Assembly (NCBI GenBank): GCA_965112735.1
Contig: OZ218954.1
Coordinates: forward strand, 1,240,001-1,304,000
Reading direction: 5' to 3'
Origin: Phaeosaccion multiseriatum
Taxonomy: Eukaryota > Ochrophyta, other classes
Length of the DNA stretch: 64,000 nucleotides
Part shown: one piece after another, positions 21,784-32,474 of the stretch
How positions within the stretch are numbered: position 1 is the first letter of the stretch
Layout: each line of letters starts with the position of its first letter
The notes under the pieces: model-generated
The model's input: only the letters and a program-made list of their open reading frames with translations
The model's database searches: none
Told to the model about the DNA's origin: nothing
Made by a program: the position numbers and the translations under genes

Positions 21784-23134
21784 ATGGAGTTGGAATCGAA
21801 GCTTCTGGCGGTTGGGCGGGAGGTAGAGGAGATCAAGGAGGCGCTTTGCGGGCGGGGAAGCTACCTTGGCCTGAGCCTGCAGGTGGTCAACCCGCTGAAG
21901 GATGTTAGCCCGTCGTCCCCCCCGGCGTCGGGCAAGTCCATGGGAAAGGACGAGCACGCAAGCACGAGGAAGGAGCTTCGTCAGCATCTCCATGCCCAGC
22001 AAGAGAAAGAGAGCATTCTTCTCCGTTTGCAGCTGGCCACGCTCAGCGCGAGGGCTGTGAGGGGTATGAGTCCGGAGGGGAAGCAACCCCAGCCTCAGCA
22101 GCAGCCTCGGCAGCAGGAGGAGGAGGATGAAGTGTTTAGCAACTTGCAGAGCGTGCCGAGTGTTACCAGCCTCAAGCTTAATGGGAGGAGGAGAAGCAGC
22201 ACCAGCTCCAACGTCATCGCCGTCGTCGACACACTCAGCCGAGACAAGGTGTTGGGGATTCAGGGCGTGCGGGGGTGCCTCCTGAGCTACGTGGGAGCCA
22301 ACAACTACGCCTTTGTGTCACGAGTATGCCAAGCGTGGCGAGACGCGTACATCGAGGCCTACCCTGCTAGAACCTCTTACAAGAGCGTTCTGGAGTCCAC
22401 TCAGCGCATGTATTGGGCCCGGTGCAACGGCATAGACTTCTTTCAGCCCAAGATCTTCCGAGCGGCAGTGCGGTTCTACGACCTGGAGGTGAGCCGAGAC
22501 GAGAGCCCTCGGAGGGGAAGAGGGGAAGAGGATGAATAAGAACCCCCCCCCCCGTTTCTTCCCCTCTTTAATTTCTTTGCTTACTCGCTCTCTCTCCCCC
22601 CCTTCTCTCTCTCTCTCGTAGACCTGCAAGATCGTGTACAACATGGGCTGTCCCTGGAACCACGGAACACACCTCGTGGCCGCGACAAGACCCAAGGGGG
22701 GGCTAGTCCTCCTCAAATGGCTTCGCAGCCTTACCCCCTGGGACGGCGAGCCCACCTGGGTAGAGCCTCAGACAGACAAGCAAAGGGATCACTTTGTCAC
22801 CTCGGCCGCGGCCTTTAGAGGAGACCTTGCGATGTTGAGGTTTCTGTGGGGGGAGGCGGCGGCACCAGAGAAGGCGGAGCGTTGGTCAGCGTCGGTGTGT
22901 GAGCAAGCCGTGGCTGGGGGGCATTTGAAGGTGCTTCAGTGGCTGAGGTCAGATGAGGTGAGATGTCCGTGGGATGCGTCGGCCTGCCCCGTGGAGCAGC
23001 GTGAGGAGTGGTTGCATCAGGCCGGGGCGGGGGAGGGTGGGGGGGAGGGGTTTCCGCTCAGTGATGCGCAGGTGAATACGATCAAGGACTGGGTGCACGC
23101 CAACGGCCATCCTTGCCGCTGCTCCACAGAGTGA
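21784..23134 (+). CDS. Ankyrin-like (CPW-type) protein, 405 aa
   Basis: Exons 21784-22488 and 22622-23134 (GT-AG, phase 0). The N-terminus has a short coiled coil (LESKLLAVGREVEEIKEAL) and Gln-rich linkers. Residues ~155-200 look like the F-box-like start of stramenopile ankyrin proteins: GCLLSYVGANNYAFVSRVCQ then WRDAYIEAYP. The second exon has degenerate ankyrin-like repeats with the stramenopile hallmark GCPWN, LLKWLRSLTPWD, LQWLRSDEVRCPWD and the closing HANGHPC. Such proteins form a large family in brown algae, eustigmatophytes and oomycetes; they are thought to mediate protein contacts. No enzyme motif is seen. Confidence 0.8.
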
Positions 23135-23772
23135 TTGAATTGAGTGAGTGTGAGTGAGTGGGTGAGTCAGTGATTGAGTGAGTGAAAGGGTGGGTGGTGA
23201 GTCAGTGAGTGAGTGTGTGAGTGCGTGGTGAGTGAGTGAGTGAGTGAGTGAGTGAGTTTGTGGTAGGGAGCAGGAATATGGGGATATATGTGTGGAGGGA
23301 GGAGGGAAGGGATGAGTATTTTTGTATTTTTGAGGAAAAAGGCGGTAAGATCTACGGCAAGTGTGAACCATTGAAGAACCACCTCGCGAAGCAGTTAGCC
23401 CGAGGGCGACGATGGGTTCAGCGCGAAAAGAAAAGAAAAAAGTACACATCAACAAAAGCTGCAAGCAGTTCAACAGCCAAAGTATAAACTTCCTTGCTAC
23501 CAGCATACTGAGTGAGCGTCTTCCGCACTTTGCATGCGGCGGTGAAAAAGTGAAAACAGAGCAGCCCTGTTTATTGGGAACGGGACGGATCTTTCCCCAA
23601 GCCCTCTCTTTTCCTCCTCGCTCCCTCTCTCTTCTCTTTCTCTTCCCACCACCTGAGCCACCTTCTTCCCCGTCCCCCCATAACCCTTCGTCTCCCAGCC
23701 CCCTCCTCCTTCCTCCTCCTTTCCCTTTCCTTTCTTCCCCTTCTCACCACAGGCACCAGCAAAACAAACAGC
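23135..23772. other. Intergenic region with (GAGT)n
   Basis: GAGT/GTGA tetranucleotide tract at 23141-23258, then unique sequence and a CT-rich leader (23590-23750) before the CDC20 start. No gene seen. Confidence 0.7.
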
Positions 23773-24155
23773 ATGGACTTCATCTTGTCCACCCCCCTCG
23801 CCTCTTCCAGGCTCCAGAACCGCAGTAGCGGTGGTGTCACGATGGGCAGCAGCAACAAAAGGAGGAGCAGCATCGGAAGCCTCAGCAGCATTTCTTGTGC
23901 GAGCAGTGTCAGCAATAATACTACCCAGAAGACAAGGAAGAGGAGGAGCAGCACGGACAGCATCTGCAGCGCACGGACCGCCACTACGACGGGGATCACG
24001 AGCGGCTTCAGCAGCCGCAGAACCAGCACCAGCAGCAGCATCGGCGGCGACGACAAGGACGATAGCATAGAGCGCTTCCGGAGAGAGAACATCCTCAACC
24101 TGCAGAATGTTTCTGGCACGAGCAGCATCAGCAACGACAGCAACAATGGCAACAG

Positions 24156-24187
<32 letters not shown>

Positions 24188-27153
24188 TTCTTCGCGCCAG
24201 CAGTGATGGGTCTATTCCCGCCACGCCGCGGCCCCAGAGCCTCAGTCGATCCACCAGCGCTGGAGACCCCTGCCGGAGCAGAACAGACAGCAGCGGCAGC
24301 AGCAGCAGCAGCAATGGTGGAGGTGCCCCTAGTACCACCACAGGAGGGGCTTTGGCCTCGCCCTTCTCTTTCACTCCACCTCGCCCTCGGCCCTTGAGCC
24401 TGGGGCGTCGAAGCAGTGTCGGGAGCGGCGTCGAGGGAAGCAGCGGTAGCGGCAGGATCATTGCTCGCCGTCGCAGCAGTCTAGGCTCGGCGGGTATCGA
24501 CCTCAGTGACATCAGCAGCAGCATCAGCATCAGTCGTAGCAGCAACAGCAGCAACAGCAGCAACAGCAGCGGAGCAGCTCCTTCTCCTCCTTCTCCTCGA
24601 CGCAACAGTCTCGACCGCTTCATCCCCTCCAGGGATGGTTTGGACGATGCACAAGCCTCCTTCTTACAGGACCAGCGAGTCGCCAGGGTGGCAGCAGCAG
24701 GAAGGAAGGAGAACAACCAACACGCACATCCACACGCGCACGCACACGCACACACCGGGGGAGTGGACGGACCCGGGGGGGCGCGTGGAGGTGGAGGCAA
24801 CGGGGATAGCATTGGAATGGTGGCCTCGCATGGGGCGAGAGGGGCTGCAGGGGCAGCGGGAGGGGGAAGGGGCGGAGAGAGCGGGGTCGCAGCGGAGCGA
24901 CAACGGCGAAACAGCGCACCCCCTTCTCTGCTGCAGGAGCACGCCATTGCCCTAAGTGAGGGGCTTGAGCTCCAGCTGGCACCCCACCTCGCCGCTCCCT
25001 CCTCCTCCTCCTCCTCCTCCTCCTCCTCCTCCTCTGTGTCATCGTCCCCGGCAGGCGTCCCTTCCACTGCCATTCGATCGTCCCCTGCAGCGGCACACGG
25101 GCACAGTACACGCCAAGGCAGCGGAGGAGGAGGAGGAGGAGGCGGAGGAGGAACAGCGGCCAACCAGCGCCAACAGCAGAATCAGGACCGTCACCCCTCG
25201 CACTCCTCCCCGCGTGTGTTGGCTTTCCGACCCCGGGTGGGCCCCGAGCCGTTGCTTGGCCATACCGACGATTTGAAGGTCTTGTACAAGAGCCCCTCCT
25301 CCTCCTTCCTTGCCTCCTCGGCCTTCGGGGGCTGCCTGCACAGCTACGCGCGCAGTCGGGCCATCGGTACGTACACACAAGCTCTTCATGCCTCATCGTA
25401 CGTACGTATACCTAACCTTACATCTTACTCATGTAACAGTACTCCTCAGGGTCTTGATTTCATCTTGTGCAATCTCTCAAGTCATGCTTCCCTCAATCTT
25501 ATGTCATCCTACGTATGTATCATATATGTACGCCCTGACTGCTGCACCCACCCCCACAGCCTCGTCCCCCACCCAAATCCTGGACGCGCCGGACCTGCTC
25601 GACGACTTTTATCTCAACCTCATGAGCTGGGGAGACCACAACATCATCGCCGTCGCACTCAACCAGACGGTAAGCTTAGGTGTAACCATTACTTCTCTCT
25701 CTACCTCTCCCTCTCCCTTTCTCTGTCTCCCTGTCTCTATCTCTTTGTCTCTTCATCTCCTTCTCCCTCCCTCCCTCTCTCTCTCTCTCTCTCTCTCCGT
25801 CTCTCTCTGTATCTCTTCTTCCCCTGTCTCTCGCTCTCTCTCTCTTGTCGCTCTGAATTCGACCGAAGCCCCCCCAAAACCCCAACCCTCCCTCACCCTC
25901 ACCCTCACCCTCACCCTCAGGTTTACCTGTGGAACGCAGCAAGCGGAGACATTACCGAACTCACAAATGTCGGCCAACCTTCTCCTCCGGGCCAAGAGGG
26001 GGACGAGGGGGGCAGCTCTGAGGCCAATGCCAATGACTATGTCTCTTCGCTCAAGTGGATCGAGAACGCCGGTGGTAAAGGTGGGAGTGTGCTTGCTGTG
26101 GGGCTGGCCTCCTCCAGGACACAGCTGTGGGACTGCGACGCGGAAAAGCGGGTGAGTGCAGGGGTGGGGGAGGAGGGGGGGAAGCAGGGAGGGAGGCAGG
26201 CAGGCAGGGAGGGAGGGAGGCAGGCCAGGGAGGGGGGGAAGGAGAGAGGAGGGGACGATGGAGGGAGAGAGAAAAAGGGGGATTGCGAGGCAGAGAAGTG
26301 GGTAAGGAAGAGCATGGAAGAGGCAAGTGACGCGCGTAGGCACAGCAGTTGGTGATACAGCCGGACGTACGAACGAGTATGTAACTCACCCTTCCCTCCC
26401 TCCCCTCCCCTCCCCTTCCAGATTCGCACCCTGGACGGGCACACCGACCGCGTGTCTTCACTCTCCTGGAACGGCCCTGTCCTAAGCACAGGCTCGAGAG
26501 ACGGACACATTGTAAACCACGACGTACGCAGTCGCCAGCACAACGTCGCCACGTTGGCTGGACATACACAGGAGGTGAGGGAGGGAGGGAGGGAGGGAGG
26601 GAGGGAGGGAGGAAGGAAGGAAGGAAGGACGGAAGGAAGGAAGGAAGGAAGGAAGGGAGGGAGGGGAGGGAAGGAGGGAAGGCGAAGAGAGACTTCCTTG
26701 CACCTTTGAGAGAAGCGTCATGAAAGCATATGCTCACGCCCGCCCGCATGCACGCACCACACACCCACTTCTCTCTTCTCTCTCTCTCTCTCTCGGCGCT
26801 CTCTCTTCTTTTCTTTCTCTCCCCCATCCTCCCTCCGTCCGTCCGTCCCTCCCTCCCCCATCCACTGCCATCTACCCTCCCATCCCCCCCCCCCCCCATA
26901 GGTCTGCGGCCTGGCCTGGTCTCCCGACGGATGCACTCTCGCCAGCGGAGGCAATGACAACATCGTCAACATTTGGGACGGGGGCCGCAGCGGCAGCAGC
27001 AGGGGCGGAGGGGGGCAGCTTGGAGGGCAGCAGAGACCCAAGTTCACCCTAACAGACCACTCCGCGGCGGTGAAGGCCCTCGCGTGGTGTCCCTTTCAGA
27101 GGGGGACTCTGGCGACCGGAGGAGGTGGGTAGAGAGAGAGAGAGAGAGAGAGA

Positions 27154-27204
<51 letters not shown>

Positions 27205-27528
27205 CGAAGAGGGAGCGAGAGGAGGGAGAGAGGGGGAGGGGGGGGGAGGAGCAGAGACGGAGAGAGAAGAGAAGAAAGATACTGAGAAGGAGAGGTAGAG
27301 ATAGTAAGAGGATAAGGGGAGAGAGAGAGGGACATACAGGCAGAGCAGGACTGAGTGTGAACTGCACTGAGCTGGGTGCTCGTCGTTGACTTATGTGATG
27401 CCCGTGCCGCCCTTCACTGACTTGCTGTGCTTCCTCAGGCACCGCTGACCGCTGCATCAAGTTCTGGAACGCGTCAAGCGGCTCTCTCATCCGCAGTCTC
27501 GACACAGAGAGCCAGGTACGTGATCTTA

Positions 27529-27585
<57 letters not shown>

Positions 27586-27843
27586 CGATACAGAGAGCCA
27601 GGTATGTAGTCTCATGTGTGTGTGTGCGTGTGTACGCGCTGTGTTTGTGTGTGCGTAGTATGACATGCTCCACACCCACACACCCCAACCCCCCGCCCAT
27701 CTGTATCACCAACAGGTGTGCTCGCTCCTGTGGTCTTCCGAGGAGAGGGAGATTGTGTCCTCCCACGGCTTTTCTCAGAACCAGCTGTGCGTGTGGAGCT
27801 ATCCCTCCATGGCCAAAATCAAGTCCTTGCAGGTATGTAATCT

Positions 27844-27875
<32 letters not shown>

Positions 27876-28237
27876 CGTATGTGCTCGTATTCTCTTCAAC
27901 ACCAGGAGGGAGCACAAGAAATTGAAGCGAAAAGACTTGTGTGTGAAGCAAATCCACTTATCCAAGCAATCCAGTGAATGTCAATTCGCTCTCTCTGTCT
28001 CTCCCCCCCTCTCTCTCTCCCCTCACCTCCCGCCCTCCTCTCTCTTTCTTTCTTGCACATACGTATGACTATCCGACGCCATACGTAAGGGCCACACATC
28101 CCGTGTGCTGCACACTGCTCTGAGCCCCGACGGCAGGACCGTTGTCTCTGCAGCCGGGGATGAGACGTTACGCTTCTGGAAAATCTTTGGAGGTGAGAGA
28201 CAGAGGGAGAGGGGGAGAGGGAGAGAGAGAGAGGGGG

Positions 28238-28271
<34 letters not shown>

Positions 28272-28574
28272 GTTTGAGCTGAAGTGAGAGAGATGGAGTT
28301 TGGAGGTGGAGACAGACAGGTTGGTGTTTGAGGCAGTGCGATACGTTCGAGTGCTGTGTGCGTGCGTGTGGGTGGGTAGGGGCAAGCTGGAGGTCCGGTG
28401 AAGCTGAACTGAAAACTACAAACTCAAGCTGCATTGTATTGTGTGTGTGTGCATGTGTGCGTGTGTGCGTGTGTGTGTGTCCATTGTCTTTACGCAGGCA
28501 AGGAGAAGCGAGGAAAGAGCGTCCACCCCGGGGCACCTCTCTCCTGCGGAGCATCGCTCATGAGCGTCCGATGA
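23773..28574 (+). CDS. CDC20: APC/C activator CDC20 (WD40), long Ser-rich N-terminus
   Basis: Nine exons: 23773-25366, 25560-25669, 25921-26151, 26422-26574, 26902-27124, 27439-27515, 27716-27832, 28090-28192 and 28498-28574; 894 aa, all in frame. CDC20 recruits substrates to the anaphase-promoting ubiquitin ligase. A C-box DRFIPSR lies near 24615. The propeller starts at [60 protein letters not shown] and [13 protein letters not shown] match CDC20 better than CDH1. The chain ends in Val-Arg, a conservative form of the Ile-Arg tail that docks on APC3. Unusual is the ~530-residue Ser/Arg/Gly-rich N-terminus, several times longer than in animals or yeast. Introns are CT-, GA- or GT-rich. Confidence 0.93.
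26575..26680. repeat. (GGGA)n/(GGAA)n in CDC20 intron
   Basis: Purine tetranucleotide tract immediately after the donor at 26575. Here the purines are on the coding strand. The next introns carry (GA)n at 27126-27250 and (GT)n at 27530-27584. Confidence 0.9.
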
Positions 28575-30957
28575 ACGACAGCAGCAGTTGGTGATACAGC
28601 AGCAGCAGGTAGCGACACAGCAGCAGTTGGTGATACATCAGGAGCAGCCGCAGTTGGTGATGCAGCAAGTCGTTGGTGGCTTCGCGTACCCCCTGGGCGG
28701 GGAGGGGCAGGGCAAGGCAGGAGGGCACAGAGCAAAGTGAAGTGATGTTGGAACAGTGCAGGGGGAATGGGTTGGTCGCGAACGAAGATTCCCGACAGCA
28801 GCCGCAGATGGTGATAAAAGACGCAGCAGGAGCAGCAGCAGCAGCAGCAGCAGCACTGCCTTACGAGAGAGGGGCACCAGCAACAGTATTGTCCTGTCTG
28901 TCTGTCTGTGCGGGGTGCAGCCATCAGCTCGACGGACGCTGTCCCTCCTCCAAGACTTGGCGCCCGGATGCGAGCGGGGAGAGGGGAGAGGGGTGGTGGG
29001 TATGGATGTGTTCATGTGGTGTGCTTTCTACCCTATACCTATCGGCCCACACGCACACAGCTCTCACAGCCCACAGCTCACATGTCGTCGGGTTTTCGCC
29101 ATCTGTGAGTATTTTGAGTGGACTCAACTCTCTCGCTCGAGACCCGTCGTGCCAGCGAATGGATGGAAAAGCCTCTCCTCTTGTGTTGCTCACTTGCTGC
29201 ACAAGAGAGAACCGAGCGAGATGGAGAGGTTTGAGATGGACATATCGACATCGACATTTGAAATCGGTTTGCATCGACATGCTCGCAGCACCCGCCACCC
29301 AGTCGTCCGGTAAGGTAAGCGAAACATTGCCGAAGCACAAGAGAAAGACGACGCATTTTGCGCAGCAAACTCAAACACGCCTCGGTGCTCCCTCCCCTCC
29401 CTCCCCTCCCTTCCCTTCTCTCCCTTCGTTCCTCCGTCCCTTCGCCCCTTGTCATGTTATCACGTAATCATGCGGTGTATGGTATGCCGGGCGCCATGTG
29501 TGTGTGAGAGAGAGTGCGTAGAGCTCAAGCTCAAATCATTAGTCGATGAGCCGAGGAGAAAGGAGAAAGGAGGGGTCAAACCATTTGTCGATGAGCCGAG
29601 GAGGAAGGAGGAGGCCTAAGAACACGCGGACACTCACACACTCTCTCTCTCACGCACACACACAGAGGGAGAAAGAGAGGAGAGAGACCCAAAGAGAGAG
29701 GGAGAGGGGGGAGGAGAAAGAGGGAGAGCGCGAAAGAGAGAAAGAGAGAGGAGGGATTTATATACGCAAGTACTCGGCCCCGGCCAGCTTTCTTAGGCTC
29801 GCCGGCCATATGCTGGAAACCGATATCGTGGTCGAGTTTCGCCTCGACTTTCGTGTCTCGAGGTCGATTCTCTGTGAAAGTCCACCTCGACATTGTCTGG
29901 AACCCCCCGTGACTTTTGCTGGAAACTGGCGACTGACGCCGGCCATCAGCAGAAAAGAAATATAGGAACCTGCTGTCGGGGGCGAAGGTGTTTTAACTAA
30001 TCAATTTCTTAATTAATTAATTAATAAAAAAATAGTAGCTGAGATATGGCTATGCTATTTATTGCGCCTATCTGTGCCCACATAATTTATCGTATGATAC
30101 AAGAGCGGAGGATGGAAAAAGAAGAAAAAAACTCCGCCAACAACAAGCTACATGGAGAACAACATTGGCATCGACATCCGTCGTCAACACACGTGCGCGG
30201 TTCTCCTGTTGCATACCGTTGGTTGTGTTGTATCATTGAAGCAACAACTCAAGCGAAGCTCATTTCATGGGGGCGAAGACTTCCGTCCTGCTGCCCTCCC
30301 GGACAAAGAGAGTGGATAGGAGTTTGAAAGATCAGCAGTCGTGACACGTTGGTGGTTTAAGCCGTGTGCCCCATCGCCCATCTGTGAACAGCCCCCCTCC
30401 TCTTATTCCCCGAGCCAGCACAGGACAACCTCATGCCATGCCAGTTCCCCCCCCGACTCATACAGTATGACTTGCTCCTCTGCTTCGCTTCCCTTCCTCC
30501 TTGATTGGTGGCCAGTGCGGGGGTGAGTGCCTGCCCCTCCTTGCGTCACAGCAAACGCCCATCTCCCCGGAACAAATCATCATGTCGAAGTCCGAGACTG
30601 AGCCACACCTCTCTCTCTCTCCCTCTTTCTCTCTCTCTCTCTCCACTCTGCCTTACCTCCCCGCGCTGGCGTCGTGATGAAAAGCTCATCCGCCCCCGCC
30701 CCCTCTCCCTCCCTCCCCCTCACTCTCCTGCCCACCAACACCAATGATAATAAATACACTCAATATCCTCCTTCCCCACTTGATTGCTTGCGGCAACTCA
30801 CCTCTCAACCCCCCAATATCCTCCTCCTCCCCTCTCCTCCTCCCCTCTCCTCCTCCCCCCCGAGCCTGCTGCCCCGCCCGATGCTGGCGCTGACTGGCTG
30901 CTAGACGTTGCTGAATGGAGGTCCATCCAGTGCCATCTGTCACTGCCCACACCTGCT
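28575..30957. other. Intergenic region without supported gene
   Basis: 2.4 kb. Starts with three copies of the TTGGTGATACAG motif (28581-28670) in the probable CDC20 3' UTR. It also holds a GA-rich tract (29640-29755), an AT-rich block (29990-30130) and TC-rich stretches up to the end of the FKBP-MsrA gene. A 93-codon frame at 30046-30327 begins with a hydrophobic segment but has no recognisable family. Confidence 0.6.
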
Positions 30958-32432
30958 TCAGCCATAGCAGCGGATGGTTTCCTGAGCGGCCTTCCTCGCA
31001 TCTTGACCGCCCTTCTGCAGGTATTGCTGGTGGTACTCTTCAGCCACGTAGAACTAGAGGACGAGGAGGAGGAGGAGGAGGAGGAGGAGGAGGAGGAGGA
31101 GGAGGAGGAGGAGGAGGAGGAGGAGGAGGAGAATGAGGGGGGGGGGGAGGATGGGGGGGTTAGGGGGAGGAAGAGGAGGAGAGCGCGTGTGTACGTGAGT
31201 GTGTGTGTCGGGGGGCTGTGAGGGAAGGCGTGTGTGTGTACCTTTCGAGCCTTGTTGACTTCGGTGGCCAAGGGTCTTTTGTACTTCGAGCTTTCCCTCC
31301 GCATGGACTCCTGTGTGTATGCAACACAGAAAGCAAGGAGAGAGGAAAGATGGCAGTGAAAGGCAAAGTCAGGCGGCCGAAGGATGATGGTGCCGGTATA
31401 TCCGAGTGCTTGTGAGCGAATGGGCGTAGGAGGAGTATCCATTTGCCTACCCTCGCCTCCTCTCCATTCCCCTTCCCACCACACACTCACACACACACAG
31501 AGAGAGAGAGAGAGTCACGCACGCACACGTATCCATCAAGCAACCAAGCAACCATCCAACCAACCAACCAACCAACCAAGCAACCAACCAAGCAACCATC
31601 CAACCAACCAACCAACCAACCATCCAACCAACCAACCATCCAACCTACCAAGCAACCAACCAACCTGTATGATTTCCCTCTGCTCCGGCAGGTGAAAGTA
31701 AATCCCTCCGCGGTACTGAGTTCCCACATCGCCACCCTGCCTGTCCTTCTGCGTCGGGTCATGCCTATCCCAGAAGACCCTGAGCAGCCGCTCCAGGGGG
31801 GCGCTCGTCTTGTCAAAAGTCACTTGCACCGCCTCTACATGACCGCTCTGCCCTTCGCACACCTCGCTGTAGGAGGGGTTGGCAGTGGCGCCCTGTGTGT
31901 AGCCCACCTGGAGAGGGGAGAGCATGATGGAGGCATGTGGGGAGGAGGAGGCATATGGGCAAGGGAGAAGTGAGATTCAGGCATGTGGGGAGGGAGAAGG
32001 AGGGCGTTGTTCACACATACGGGGAAGAGAAAGCAGGACACATGGCCTTTGTACGTTGTGTGTGCGTGTGTGTGTATGTGTATGTGTGTTGCTTACCTTT
32101 GTCCCCAGCACGCCAGGTTCCCGCTGGAAAGCAAGCTCAAGCCCCTGCTCCACGCACACGCACACACACACACACGCACACACACAAAGGACACACACAC
32201 ACACACACACGCACACACACACGCACACACACACGCACACACACACACACACAGAGTAGAAGAGCAGGACAAAGCAAACAGTGGAAGGAAATATATGATA
32301 GAAGCCCGAGGAAAGAGTGTGAGGAAATATACGATGGCTAATTCCGAAGCGCTGCGATCATGTGGGGGAGAGAAAGAGAGTGAAACGGAGAGAGGGAAAG
32401 AGAGTGAAGCAGAGATGAAAAAGAGAGTGAAA

Positions 32433-32474
<42 letters not shown>

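Noticed and set aside
28673-29467. 264-codon frame downstream of CDC20
   Set aside because: No domain and no supporting splice sites; overlaps the motif array and probable 3' UTR.
29230-29900. TCGAC-rich similarity between 29230-29285 and 29820-29900 as transposon ends
   Set aside because: Similarity is short and degenerate, with no terminal inverted repeats or coding remnant.
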